This document shows positions 10,991 to 23,500 of a stretch of DNA of 64,000 nt, in pieces. A model generated the notes under the pieces. The model was not told the origin of the DNA and ran no database searches. It saw only the letters and a program-made list of their open reading frames with translations. Origin of the DNA: Henckelia pumila (Eukaryota > Streptophyta > Magnoliopsida > Lamiales > Gesneriaceae); assembly GCF_033568475.1 (NCBI RefSeq), contig NW_027331831.1, forward strand, positions 11,718,001 to 11,782,000, written 5' to 3'. The position numbers and the translations under genes are program-made. The first letter of the stretch is position 1, and each line of letters opens with the position of its first letter.

Positions 10991-11092
10991 TTTTTTTTTA
11001 TAAAAAAAAAAAAATCAATGGCACGATCATTATAGAGAGCTATTAGCCTAATATATAGTATATATAGAGTATTTTTGTTAGCGTAATTAATA

Positions 11093-11620
11093 CTTCCTTT
11101 GTCCCATATATATATATATATATTGTCCTCTTTTCTTTTTCACACGGATTAAAAAAAAATTATTGGAAAAGTAAATTTTATATAGACTTCCTATTTTATC
11201 TCTATTTAATGTATTAAAAATGATTGCACAATTTTCAAGGTGTAGTTAATAGGGATATATTAGTAAAGAAGTGTAAAAAATATTACTCCATCCGTCTCAA
11301 TTATATAGTTCACGTTTCCTTTTTGTTTGTCCCAAATATATAGTCATATAAGATATTTAGTAATATTTTATTACACTTCTTTACTAATATACTCCTATTA
11401 ACTACACCTTGAAAATTGTGTAATTATTTTTAATACATTAAATAGAGATAAAATATGAAGTTTGTATAAAATTTATTTTCTCAATAATTTTTTCTTAATC
11501 TGTATAAAAAAAAGTATGACTATGTATTTGAGACTGAGGGAGTACTAAATATGGTATATGACTATATACTTAGGACAAACAAAAAAAAACGTGAACAATA
11601 TAATTGGGAAATAGGAGAGA
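11093..11620. mobile_element. Stowaway-like MITE, outer copy, split
   Basis: It begins after TA with CTTCCTTTGTCCC and ends near GGAGAG at about 11620. Its body (11093-11285 plus 11543-11620, about 270 bp) matches the reverse complement of the inner element. Removing the inner element at a TA restores a continuous match, so the inner one jumped into it. Confidence 0.7.
11286..11542. mobile_element. Stowaway-like MITE, inner copy, 257 bp
   Basis: Terminal inverted repeats CTCCATCCGTCTCAA and TTGAGACTGAGGGAG, flanked by TA on both sides (11284-11285 and 11543-11544). It has no coding capacity. It is inserted in the opposite orientation to the outer element, giving arms of about 145 bp (11140-11285 and 11365-11512) able to form a long hairpin. 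Confidence 0.75.
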
Positions 11621-11869
11621 ATATTAATTATCATGATCACCGTATACTTAACGCAACAATATAGTCGTTTACTTAATTGCATGCCTACATGCATATATTC
11701 AATTACTATAATCTAATTTGCCTCAGTTAATTCTTCACTCGCCTTCAAAGTCAGCAATTTTAATTTGCGAAAATGTTGGTACTGTTTCTTCCGTCAGAAA
11801 TCGAAGAAGAATCCCTATTTATTGCCTCACCTGATCTCCCATTAAAATCCACACATTCTTCGGAGTGCT

Positions 11870-12052
11870 GCTTTCATAGTAATCGCAACTATCTTGAAGC
11901 TTTACAGCGTTGCTGCTACTGCTGTTTTGTTTATACATTGTAAAGGATTACGCGGGGAGATCGCCGATGAGGACGTTGAACTGTTGTCGAATGTTCGATC
12001 GATATTAATGTACGATGGTTATAATGAGAAGGCTCATAAAGTTGCTGTGTAG
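11870..12052 (+). pseudogene. Membrane-protein duplicate, C-terminal fragment
   Basis: It is open for 61 codons to a TAG at 12050-12052. LYSVAATAVLFIHCKGLRGE parallels residues 280-299 of the intact protein, and the tail NEKAHKVAV parallels DEKAPKVVYVV. The middle of the protein (about residues 60-270) is missing between this piece and the N-terminal piece. The downstream bases also resemble the intact gene's 3' UTR. Confidence 0.85.
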
Positions 12053-13035
12053 TAGAAATGTAGAATGGCATGGCTTCATGCATGCATCTTGTTTTGTTAT
12101 ATATTTGTTTAATTGGTGCTTGTTTTGTTGTTTTTGTATCACATGCATGCAAGAAGAGTCAACAATATTATAACTTATATATCTACGCGCGTAATGAAGG
12201 TTTATGTGTCACCTTGTATTATATATCTGATACATGGCGCTATATATATTGTGTTGGGGCTGATTCTGGTATATATTCATGATCTTCTTCTCATTTAGTT
12301 TTGTTTATACATTGTAAAGGATTATCCCCAAAAATTAAAATTTTTTTAATACTATATGTTTAATATTTTTAGGAATCTTAGTATATATAATAACGGCCCC
12401 TTTGAAGTTAACCAAAGTTCCTGCAGGGTTAGTGGCGAAAGCCCCTCTATGTACCTTTTATTATCAAGCTTCGATTCCTACTCCTACGGCCTACCTGCTC
12501 TCATCTTAATTTTAGTTTTTCCCCTCCCATTCTCTCTTTTGTTTTCTTTTTTCCTCCTCTCTCAACAACAGACATAATCTGTTCTTATTATTTGCCCCCG
12601 TATTTTTTAACTAAATTATTATTATTATTTTTTATTAATGATAAATTATTTATTTTCTGAAAATTTTAAAATTTATTCTCTAAAATTATATAAAATAAAA
12701 TGACATTATAATAACAAATAAAATGGAAGAAAATCATATCATATTAATTGAAATTTATCATCTAAAATTATGCACACTTTCCTTGTTTCATATATAATCA
12801 CTTTTTCATTTTTTTTCTCTAAAATATATAGACTTTTACGATAACTAATACTATTTTTTCCAATTTTTTTAATTAATATGCTCATATTTAATTGAGATTT
12901 TCATTAAATATATAGATTACTTTCGATAACTTTTTTTATACCATATAAGCATTCATTAAATAAGGATAATATTGAAAAGTTATTTACCAATTGACATTTC
13001 CAAAAAAAAAAATTGTTAATATATGTGAAAAAGAA

Positions 13036-13079
<44 letters not shown>

Positions 13080-13884
13080 TGAATTGAATATAAAATAAAA
13101 TGATATATTCATATATATATGTGTGTGTGTGTGCGTGAGATGGACATATATATATTTTTAAAATAATAAAATAACATATTTGAAATAAATAAAAGAAAAT
13201 GAGATACAATAGAGATATACAATTGATGTTTAATTATTTGAATATAACTGATACTTTAATTTTTCTTTTTCCTTTGAATCTTGTGTTTAGCTTGTAGGCG
13301 GCCCCCTCAAAATCTTCTTCCTTGGAATCATTTCCCCTGCTTCTCCTTGGTACATACTCTCTTTCTCAACCAAACTCTAGATTTCTACAAGTTAAACACT
13401 ACACTTCCACCATCTTTTCGATCATCTAGGACGATTGAACCATTATAAACATACACGCGCATCTCAGTTTATGCAATTATCAGTGAAAATACTCATGGAA
13501 CAACGAAAAATTATTATACTGGAAAATTAAGAAAAAAGGGGTGGCACAGGCACATTAATCATTATCATGAATCCATGATAATCCATGTATTTCCATAAAA
13601 TACTACCAGTACAAAGCATTTGGTGACTCTGTGCGATTCATAATCATGAGAATCATTACACAAATAAACTTGAATCATCGTTTCTACATGATGAGAACTC
13701 CGAACTTATAATTTCCACTCAATCATCTCACGTCATTTCAAAAGGCGAGATCAAGAAAATTAGCTGTTACCAAACAATGGATTACGGTTGTCGTGAGGAA
13801 GAGAGAGCACTTGGACTTGAAAACTAGAGGTTGAATCAATGAGATCACAAGGGATGTTACTAACACACATTGTTTTGTCTGCTG
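12053..13884. other. AT-rich convergent spacer
   Basis: No gene was recognised. It holds a 27-bp exact second copy of the decayed gene's sequence (11924-11950 repeated at 12298-12324), a (TA)n run at 13039-13075, and short GT repeats near 13120. From about 13722 it aligns with the region beside the BUB3.3 remnant. Confidence 0.5.
13039..13075. repeat. (TA)n microsatellite
   Basis: An uninterrupted TA dinucleotide run of about 18 units. Confidence 0.9.
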
Positions 13885-16800
13885 TCATCTCTTTGAGTGG
13901 GTACCATCCATTTTATGCACAAATATTTGAGGTGGCTCCTCTCTGTAATAATGAAACAAGATTTCATGAAATTATGTTGCAGTTTGATTGTTTAATGGGC
14001 GACAGACGAAAATCAAGAATTTTAATATTCCTATGAAGAACTTCAACACTTCAGCACTCAAATTGTAAAGATAATCAGTAAAATTTTTCAGTAAATTCAT
14101 GTCAATCACAAATCAATTCTCATTATCGTCTATACTACCATGTTAAGAATGGGTATGCTATATAGTGATGTAATAAAAAAGGGACGATGAGGTTTCAAGG
14201 GTGCATTTGTAAAAGTCACTCAACATGCCCCTTAATCATGATTCACACTATAATAGTTACTCAGCTTAAAGATACAACGAATAATCAGGAATCCAAGTGC
14301 TAGAAGGAATATAGTTTTAACAATGTTCTGGTAAAAGATGCTGGAATTCTTTAAATGTACCGTGAACCTAGCATAGCCATACAAATAATTTACTCAAATA
14401 ACTCCTGCTAACCTTTCCTTAGCCTCGTGGTAAGTAAAACTCGATGCGACGGCTAAAATTTGTCCATCACGGTTGTATGCCAAAGAAGCAACGCTGTTGG
14501 GATATCTGGGCAACTGAAATCCAGGCACTCTTCATGAGAATATAATTAAAATTTGATGAATTAAAGAATATAATAAACCATTTATGATGCTGAAATGAAA
14601 ATAATTGATAAATGACACGGATGAAATTTACCTCCATTAGCAGTTTCTTGCTCAAAACATCCCATACTATAGCATGACCTTCACTGTCCCCAGTTATGAA
14701 TGCACCATATATGCTGAAATAGGAAAAGGTTGTTCTTGTGAGAATCGAGATTCCGAAGGTTTATGACAAAAAACTGTATAAATGAAAGAGAAACATACGC
14801 CGGATTAAATGCGATATCATTTACCGATACATGATGACGTGATCCCTTTTTGGCCTTTGGATGACATCTGAAGGTGTATCTGCAAATGCAAAATGCAATT
14901 GAAATGAATCTTAAAACACGCCAGGCAGGACAGTGAATGGTCAAAAAACGTAAGCCACAACAACTACACGTGCTTTCGTTGATTCTAGGAAGAGTAGTTA
15001 GGAGATAAAACCTTTCTAGTTTTGGAGCAGAAGGTAGGTTCAAAATTTTTTAAGTAAGATAAATATTTGGCAAACGGAATATAGTCAGCACTCAGCCGCT
15101 CAGGTGGCATCAACTTGCTGGAGACACTAAAATAATCTTATCATTCCACCTCTTTCTCAAGAAGGCATATTGAGAAGATTTAAATGCCACCATAAATGGT
15201 TGCATTTATTATATTTACAGTCTAAGACTCCAAATGATTCTAGCTTAGGTTAAACTGTTGAGAACTCAAGGATAATTTCATCGTGTATCCTTGGAACTTA
15301 TGAAGAAAGAAACAAAGGTAACAGAATAGCAGGTAACAAGTTAGAGATATGAAACATTGACATAGCTAGCAATAAAAGCATACGTAAACAACCTTTTGCA
15401 ATCTAGAATTCTGATGGTAGTGGTTGTGGCTCTCACCAGTTTAACTATACGGAATCCAATATACACAGTAAATACATCATTAGCACACCGTAAAAATATA
15501 CTGACCCCTCATTCTTTGAGTTGGATTTACACAGATATTCCAAATCAACCCGTCCATCAATTGACCCAACAGCAAATCCTGCAGGAATAACCATGATAAG
15601 ATGGTTGATTCAGAGGCTCGGTCACAAGAACATTAAGAATGGATTTGTAACGGATTTAAATATTAGGAATGTGGAAGAGAACACCTCCTAAAAAGTAAAG
15701 CAAAATTTTAAAATATTAAGTGTGTTAACTTTTGAGTTCTTGGACAGCTAAAGGTAATTTCATGCATTTCAAATAAATGTCCAGGGACAACTAAAATCCA
15801 ATACCTTCCAGCTCTGCATTTGAGCGGACACATTTTACATTAATGTCCCGGGATAACTCCTTCGCTTGGAGTGATCGATCAAAGTAGCGCAAGTCATATT
15901 TGTGAACTGACGATTTGAGAGCAACAACAAGATGAAAGCCAAAGAGTGATATAGACTCGACTTCTGCATGCAGATTTCTCAAGAGGCCAACAGAACTTGT
16001 AGAGCGTGCATCCCAAAACATAACTTTTTTATCCAAACCACCAGTAATAATCTGACCTACACACACATCCAAGTGAGTTTATGATGATACTGTCAGGATT
16101 GAATAAACGCAACTGTCGAATAAGCGCTTTGGAATTTTGGTTGGCTAGGCATTTGAAAAATAAATTTGCGTTTTCCTCAAATATAATTGCCACCCCAGGC
16201 TTGCGAGTTGCAAGAATTAAAACATTTCCATAAACAATTACAAAAAATTTATTACCACTCTTTATAGTAAATGACACTTCACATCCTTCTAGCTTAAAAA
16301 ATAAGTTTCTCGATGAAAGAAATACCACAAAGAAATAGCAATATGCAGAAGATAAACAAAATTCATGTTACAATCTCTTACATGTTTCCTCAGAATATTC
16401 AATACAAGTTGCTAAATCATCATGATGTCCTAATCTCTGGCTGGTTCCCGAACACATGTCATACCTAGGAAATTTTAAGTCAAAGGTTTCACGATACGGA
16501 GCATGCTCAAGATGCAAACAAATTATCATGAGACATGAATAGATAAAAACGAGAGAATCAGATTGCTCTGCAGGAAACACAATGTTATGAAATGCTTGAG
16601 GATCTAGCTGCTGCTGTACCAAGTTACAATCTTTTTAAGTTTTTATCCTAGACGACATTGAAGTTGGCATATAAAACAGTAATCCTTATCAAAAGCAGAC
16701 AACAGGAACACAAACTACCAGTTTATATGACAGAACGCATCCAAAAAGGCCATCGAAGGGCAGCCACAAGTAAACCAAAAAGTTAATTTAACACGGAAGG

Positions 16801-17399
16801 TACAGATTTTTTTCAGAAAATATTGAAATGATGCCCACCTTGTTTTAGTGTTACATTCCTGCAATTTGTTTAGTGTCTCGTGAAACATTGGTTCAAGAAA
16901 TAAAACACTAAAACCAAACGTTAACGTTATCTAATGGTTGTCAAAAATTAGTATTTTCTCTGAGAAAAGATGGGGGGGAAAATCATTGTTTTGGGCATGG
17001 GCATAACTAGCATTGGTGCAAACACACTGCCACGAAGGTAACTATAAATTATCAATGCACAAACCTGAGAATGGAACCATCAGAATTAGCAGACACAGCC
17101 CTCGTCTCACTCTCAAAACAACAATCAAGAAGAGCTTCCCCATCCGTCTGAGCTTCTAATCTTAGCTCACGTTTATCCACATCGTATAGACGAAGATTCT
17201 GTTCAAAACACATGATGCATGCCACTCTTAAACAAATACGGAATATTTCAGAACCAGTATTAACAGAGGAATAACCATTGGCAAAAACACTAACAGAATC
17301 CCATGAAGAAACCAGGAGATTGTTCGAGGATGGCGAAAATCGAATCCTGGAAATGGCGTCTTGGATCTGGTTCTTGGGATTCAAACAATATCCGTTCAT
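13885..17399 (-). CDS. BUB3.3: BUB3.3-like WD40 mitotic checkpoint protein
   Basis: Nine exons were built by hand: 17399-17295, 17198-17065, 16464-16382, 16056-15805, 15578-15506, 14879-14799, 14713-14632, 14513-14413 and 13942-13885. All introns are GT-AG, all junctions keep frame, and the total is 969 nt for 322 residues. The start is the first ATG in frame before a DAISRIRFSP stretch. WD-type landmarks follow in order: LLVSSWDS, LRLYDVD, LLDCCFE, GLDKKVMFWDAR, KYDLR, AVGSIDGRVDLEY, YTFRCHPK, ITGDSEGHAIVWD and ASLAYNRDGQILAVASS, ending with EEPPQIFVH. BUB3 proteins are seven-bladed propellers that work with BUB1/BUBR1-type partners at kinetochores. This sequence is closer to the diverged plant BUB3.3 than to BUB3.1/3.2. 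Exon 8 uses a weak donor (GTTAGC) but is supported by the last exon's fit. A broken duplicate of the 3' half lies at 8361-9310. Confidence 0.9.
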
Positions 17400-18458
17400 G
17401 CTCTGGAAATGCAAGAGAAGCTATTGAATAGGACAGAGGGACAGAATTTGGGGGAAAATTGTGATTCTTGTGAAGAACCCTAAACTGGAATTTTTTTAAA
17501 AAACGAAACACCGAAAACAAAAATTGCATGCAATACAAAGTTCCCGCTTAAATTGAATATATTTGCTAAAATTATCCACCAGGTAGCCCAATTTCAACAT
17601 GGGCCTTACTTTATATATCACAAAATACACACGTATAATAAATGCTAGAATTATAGACAAGCAATGCATTCATACAAAATAAAATAAAATAAAAAAGTTC
17701 GAATTAGTTATGATAAAAATTTTAAAAAAAACATTAAATATGTGATTTAATTTTTTTATAACAGCGATAATGATTTTTTTTTTTCTCGTTGAATAAAATG
17801 TCGAACAAATGTTGAACGATTTAAGTTATACTCATACGATGTTATAAAACTTATTCATGCATTATTGTTAAACTTTAATGTTTTTAAAATTATATATTTT
17901 GTTAAAGAATTTGTTATAATGTATACTAGCAAATCAATTGAAATAATGACAAAAGAAAACAAATTAAGCAAGATTTTACAATATGAACTTTTACTATATG
18001 CATGTGTAGTATATGTTATAAAAGTAATTGCTATAATCTTCATTTTTAACATATTGCAGTAGCCAGTAGCATCCTGCATCCATCTATTTGTTGACATTAC
18101 AATTTAATAATCCAAAACATTTTTGTTTAATATGCAACATAATATTATCCCTCTAAAATATAAACAATTGCCCTAGATCAAAATTTTTATCACTGCACCA
18201 TATTTAAAACAATTGCGCATTAAAACTCAGGCATTAGGGGAAGAATTCTCAAAAGTGCCAGTCTCATTTGGATCATGAAACAGAAATTTGTCAACTATAT
18301 ATACAGAATATGCTATATTTTCCCAAACAAAAGAGAGAAGATTCCATAGCAAGAAGAAAGAAAGAAGAAAAACTCAAGAAAACAGACAACTATTTCTGCG
18401 ACTCTCCATTAAAGTGACAACTCCAGGGCTGGCTCAGACATCACATGTTTTCACCCAC
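17400..18458. other. BUB3.3 upstream / MINE1 downstream spacer
   Basis: This should hold the BUB3.3 promoter and the MINE1 3' UTR, since both genes run leftward. It is AT-rich, with no transposon or extra gene recognised and no specific promoter box assigned. Confidence 0.5.
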
Positions 18459-20270
18459 TCAATCGTTGAACTTGTCACCAGGCACATAGAAGTCGAACGT
18501 GACATCGACAGAACCAGAACTTTCACCATTATCTCTGTATTCGATGTTCGTTATCGAACCTGTTTCATCATCGATCTGATATTCTGATCTCACACGCCGA
18601 ACAGGCACGGTGACAGAATAAATGGTGCCAACATCAGCATCTGTTGAGACGCTAAGTTGAACTTTGTCCTGAGATTCAATCTCAACGAAATCAGATAGCA
18701 CAGTTACAATGCTGCTCACAATCTTCTGTTTAGCCTCATCACTGACAGCGCATCTGTCGGAGAAAAGAATCATCTTCAACCGTTGCTTGGCAATTCTGGC
18801 GTTGGAATTCTTTCTTGATGAAGGTGATGGAAAAATTATCTTCCAGGCCAAGTTTAATCGCTCTAAAAAGTTCAACTTAATGGCGTTGAGGAGGAAGCTC
18901 TCCACCTCTTGGTTTATGGGGTTTTGGGAGAGTTTGTGATCTCCAAAAATTCCAAGTTGTCGTTTAGCATTGCAACAAATGGTAGTGTGGCCATCAAGTG
19001 CTGATGAGCGAGAAATGCCAGGTGTCCCACTAATGAAAGCATTGAAATCCACCTGCCATGAAGTGCGGAAAAGAAAAATGGGATCAATACGAGTATTCAG
19101 TGCAATGTTCATGGTATAATGTCGAGTCAAAACAGTACAACTCCAAGTAAAAACAGATAAATGCACCTTCAGAGCAAGGTTTAAAAAACAATTCACAAGA
19201 TAGAGAGTCACAGAAGGAAGTTATTGCGAGCCTCCAGTTAATTTAGCTAGAGCTTTTCGTTCTTGAGAAACATGCGGTCCTCACCTTGGAACATTAGAAC
19301 TCTCTGCTTTAACCAGCGTGAATGGGCAGAAAATATTTGACGATTATGGACATATTAATATCAAACATAGGGTTCACTGTAACTTACCTGAACTGTAATA
19401 TTATGTAAGACTCCCATAACTTGTTATAGAAGGGGATTATTCCCCGCCCAACATTTCAAAAACAGCATAGTTCAGGATCAACAAAGTAACCACAGAGAAT
19501 AAATTATAGTCATGCAAACATACAAATGCAAGATCAACCAGAAGACAGCAAACTAGGCATGGTCGCATGGACACATAAGTCTCCAGAGAAAAATGCAATA
19601 TATCAACAACAGATAAGCTAGTTTCATCAGGTCAGCCTAAAAGATGCATCATCGATAACTATCAACATATAATGTATTCCAGTATAGTTGAAATCGCTGT
19701 AAAATGTAAAATTCAAACACTTGCACTCACAAGAATCATGGGACAAGGAGAAAAACATTATATGAGAAAATTTCAGCGAATACAAACAACTACAGCTTGA
19801 AACGCTAGCAATCCTCCACCGGGACACATGCCAAATCACCAATCTTATCACAGCAATCGGAAAGTCAATTTGTATAAATAAAACTAAAATTTAACATTTC
19901 TTTCATGGCGGACTAAGCTGGGTCTCCCTCGAATAAAACTTTTCCAACTCTATGCATGTTATTCCTTAAAATACAAGTCTTGCTCCAAAATGCATACTAA
20001 ATCAGCTCTCATTTTACATCGTCGATGCGCCCCCTGATTACTATGTTTCTTGAAAATGGTACCATTACCGCGAAAAAATCCCTCTAATATCTACCCAAAA
20101 AGCATCGAAATTTTTTTGATTCGATTACAGATCACGCATTGCACGAAGTTGAAAAATGGGAAAGTGCTGAAACAAACCTTGTTAGGAGGAAAATGCGTTG
20201 AGGTTCGAAGGGGGTTAAATTTGTAGGGATTCAGAGCTGCGGAAACCCTAAAATCTCCTGAAATCGCCAT
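18459..20270 (-). CDS. MINE1: MinE, plastid division-site topological specificity factor
   Basis: Two exons, 20270-20178 (31 codons) and 19052-18459, with a 1125-nt GT-AG intron, give 228 residues, close to the Arabidopsis protein. The N-terminus (MAISGDFRVSAALN, Ser/Thr/Arg-rich, few acids) looks like a chloroplast transit peptide. The anti-MinCD helix region is visible near residues 93-106 (FLERLNLAWKIIFP), followed by ARIAKQRLKMILFSDR near 116-131. The dimerising beta region with VQLSVSTDADVGTIYSVTVPV and a plant-type C-terminal extension (SGSVDVTFDFYVPGD) follow. MinE controls MinD (and in plastids ARC3) so that the FtsZ ring forms only at mid-plastid. In Arabidopsis it lies between RRG and BUB3.3 (recalled), as here. 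Confidence 0.95.
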
Positions 20271-22202
20271 TGGCAAGTCAATTTTTTTACTTCAATTTCT
20301 CTCCACTGTAAGAAAGTTACGTCGAAATTGGTCCCCGATTCAGTAGGGTTTGTTGAGTAATTTCAGGTGCGTTTCATGGATACTACGTCGTTTCAGTTGA
20401 ACTGACAGTATTTCGCCTCAGCTCCCTTGACTGAGTAACGCGTGTCCACTCACCCCCAGCGCTAACGAAAACACAGCTATTTCATCTTGTGGAAATAATT
20501 TTTAAAAAAATATATGAACATTTTTTGGTTTTTTTTTTTGAAAGTGAATTTAATTTTGTAAGATAAATGGAAGTTAACTTTCATTTGAACTAGAGTAAAA
20601 TAAAAATGAGCAATGCTACATGTACAACAAATTTTGTACAACAAATCTTACATCATAATATAAAAATGATATATATCAAAATCTCACGATAAATTGAATA
20701 CAAAATCTCACGATAAAATAATAAATCTCACGATATAATTGTTGTAAATATCGTTGTACCCGATATTTGTTGTACTTTTAGCAATATCCATAAATAGAGT
20801 AAAATTCATTTTGTTACATTAATTATTGATAAAATGTCAAAGTAATATATGAATTATTGAAAATTACTTAATTGGTACATGATCCAACTAAAAAGTTTTT
20901 TTTATCCTTTATAAAATGATTTTAAGTCTAATTATTTTTAAAAACTCAACTAAGTGCACATTTTATTTTTCAAACTAATTTTAATTGATTAAAAGTGCAA
21001 AAATAAATTTATATTAATTTAAAAATTATAAGAAATAAAAATCTTAATATTTTTATTATATATTTATGTTTTACTCGTTAATAAATTATTTAATCAAATA
21101 CAATATTTTTTAAAATATTAATAAATATATAATAAAATGGTATTTTTCTATCTAACTTAAATAATTTTCCATTCTTTTTTAAAAAATTTGATATAAAAAT
21201 TATATATTAATAAAACTACACTCAATAAATAAATCATATACACGACTAAATATATTTAATACCGATAAAATATAATAAAATAAATATTTATTTATTTATA
21301 TTTAAATTCAAACACGAGTAAAAAAAATATAAACTTACAAGTTCTTAAATCAAGTAATGAAATTTCAAGTCATTAGAATCACTTAAATCGAAACAAATAG
21401 TGAGATTTTTTTCGATAAGATTTGTTTTTCATGATCTAAATCTTTAACGTTGAACAATTTTTTTAATTCCTAACAAAACAATATCAGATTTTGAAAAACT
21501 AAAATCGTGATTATGTTTGCTTCAATAGTTTAATTTAAAAATAAGATCAACGGGCTCCGGTGACATATATTTATTTTATTATATTTTCATCAATATATTA
21601 CAACTTTTTTGTTGTATAATTTGAGTTGACATAATTTTCATGATATAATTTTAAATAAATATGATATTTTTAAAATTAATCAACAAATAACCTTGAAAAT
21701 AAAATCATGTACCCGATCAAATTTTAATATTAGTAATTGAACTTAATAACAATTTAGATTAAGGGTAAACATGATTTTTTTTATTTTATCATGTACCAAT
21801 TGAACCATTTACAATAGTTCATGTAATAATTTGACATTTTATCAATAGTTCGTGTACTAAAATGAATATTACTCCTAAAAATATCAAATTAGTTTTTATA
21901 TGTCCCTCTGAATTTATAATAGGGGATAATTACATACACTACACTGTGAAAATTATGAGATTGCTGGAAACTCTATATGACTATTAACCCTTCGTGGTTT
22001 CAAATTTTGAACACGCATACCCCTGAAAAATGAAAACACGTACGGACAAAGGGATTGTGTGCTTGACATTTGAACAAATTGGGATGTATGTGCTTACGAT
22101 TAAAACACACGGAGAGCTAATAGATCATTTTTTTTCATATGCGGTTTTTAGCAATTTCGATATTTTCACAATGATAGTGTATGCAATTACCATTTATATT
22201 AA
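20271..22202. other. MINE1 upstream region and AT-rich spacer
   Basis: Bases 20271-20480 are more GC-rich and probably carry the MINE1 promoter and leader. Beyond 20.5 kb the sequence is AT-rich and non-coding, apart from the MITE at 20614-20783. Nothing else was recognised. Confidence 0.5.
20614..20783. mobile_element. MITE-like element, about 170 bp
   Basis: The ends are inverted repeats: TGCTACATGTACAACAAAT on the left and the complement TGCTAAAAGTACAACAAAT on the right, 17 of 19 positions matching. The interior carries repeated AAATCTCACGATA motifs. The superfamily and target duplication were not determined. Confidence 0.5.
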
Positions 22203-22454
22203 CTAGTGTTTTGACGCATGTGTCGTTTGCTTGTATATTTTTTTGTAACTATTAATTAATTTATTGTATATTAAAATAAAGGTAATATTACAATTGCCAC
22301 ATGCTTCTAGCCTATGTGGCACCCAACTCCCACAAATGTGAGAGGTATTGGGTGGAGTTCAAGACTTAAAAAAACCCATCCCCATAGATTTTTCACTTGG
22401 GCTAAACTTTAAAGCCTGTTCCACTATATATATTATATAATATATAGAGAGGGA
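22203..22454 (-). mobile_element. Small non-autonomous Helitron, 252 bp
   Basis: Read on the minus strand it starts TCCCTCTCTATATATTATAT and ends with a weak hairpin region and CTAG. It sits between A and T, as Helitrons do, with no target duplication and no terminal inverted repeats. It has no coding capacity. Confidence 0.6.
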
Positions 22455-22514
22455 TTTAATATTGAGTATTATTTTGTTTTATGTCGATGTTAAACTTTAT
22501 TTTAATTATATAAA

Positions 22515-22745
22515 CTAGTATTTTACCTTTGCGGTGTACGGATTGTATCTCGTTTGTAATATGATTAAATTGGTGGATCTTATGAAAATTTTTGACTATG
22601 AAATTAAAATGTAAAAAAAATTTAATTTTACAATAACTAATAAGAATAACGTGAAAAAATACTTTTAAAAAATTAAAAATATTAAAAAAACTCTTTAAAT
22701 AAAACATATGGCGTGCGATGTACGTGATGTTATTTTATATAAATA
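22515..22745 (-). mobile_element. Helitron 3' end, minus strand
   Basis: On the minus strand CTAG ends at 22515 and is followed by T, preceded by a decayed CCGTAC...-type palindrome. The next 200 bp align in inverted orientation with 5040-5249, including a GTGCGATGTAC palindrome near 22712. The 5' end lies somewhere to the right and was not found. An RPA-like remnant lies behind it. Confidence 0.6.
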
Positions 22746-22984
22746 ATTATAAAAAATAGTAAGAATGAGCATTTGAACGAATAATTGAAATACAAATTAG
22801 TTAATTAATGGATTATATATCATACAATTAGAAAACAAATAAATTATCTTATAAATTTTGAAAAACTTCCTTAAATACAACGTTTGTTGTTGAATTTTTT
22901 TTGTTGCTCTTTCCATCACATACAACATGAAATCTGTTTATGTTAAAATTACTAATCACCAAAAAAATGAGAAATATTAAAAAT

Positions 22985-23500
22985 ATAATTTTTTTACTCT
23001 AAATCTTCAATAACAAAATCAATTAGCTTCGTAGGACGTCCATTAATTTCTCTGTTTTTTGGACATTCTCTTGAAAACATTGCGCCAATCACATCTAGAA
23101 AAAAAAGCAAAAATAGTAGTTGTCAAATTATCAGTTTGATCAATAAACAAAAATTAAAATATAATAATAAAACGCTGACATTATTTAAATTCACGGCACT
23201 TAAAAAATATAACGTACCAAAAAGTTTTGTTTCATCGATGACACCATATTTTATGGTTGCATGTATGCGTATTCCCTGAAAAATTGAGAAAAAATCATAA
23301 CAAATCGATGTTAAATAGAAGATAAAAATATATCACAAAACATTTGTGTGTACCTAAACATCTTGAAAAATGCATTCCATTGTAGATTCTTTATTGTTTG
23401 ATATGAAGGTGGATCGTAACAACGTATTAACCATAGTTTTAGCGTCCAATTCCAATGTGAAAGATCTAGTTCACGAATAACTTTAAACAAAGGTATCAAT
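22985..23500 (-). pseudogene. RPA70-like (replication protein A large subunit) remnant
   Basis: Three exon-like pieces on the minus strand match the first OB-fold region of plant RPA1-like proteins. They are an IRELDLSHWNWTLKLWLIR stretch (about 23490-23345), GIRIHATIKYGVIDETKLFG (about 23280-23215) and DVIGAMFSRECPKNREINGR followed by PTKLIDFVIEDL (about 23100-22995). There is no start in frame, the 5' part is frame-broken, and the later OB folds and zinc finger are absent. Plant Helitrons often carry RPA-like genes, and a Helitron 3' end lies 470 bp downstream in the same orientation, so Helitron origin is likely. An ordinary RPA pseudogene is the alternative. Confidence 0.55.

Noticed and set aside
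12070-12298. Two overlapping small plus-strand frames after the decayed membrane gene
   Set aside because: They lie in what was the 3' UTR of the duplicate and match no protein; chance frames.
14681-15043. A separate 120-codon minus-strand gene
   Set aside because: It is BUB3.3 exon 6 with intron sequence on both sides read through in one frame.
18288-18587. 99-codon plus-strand frame across the MINE1 3' end
   Set aside because: It overlaps the well-supported MINE1 coding exon on the other strand and has no family resemblance.
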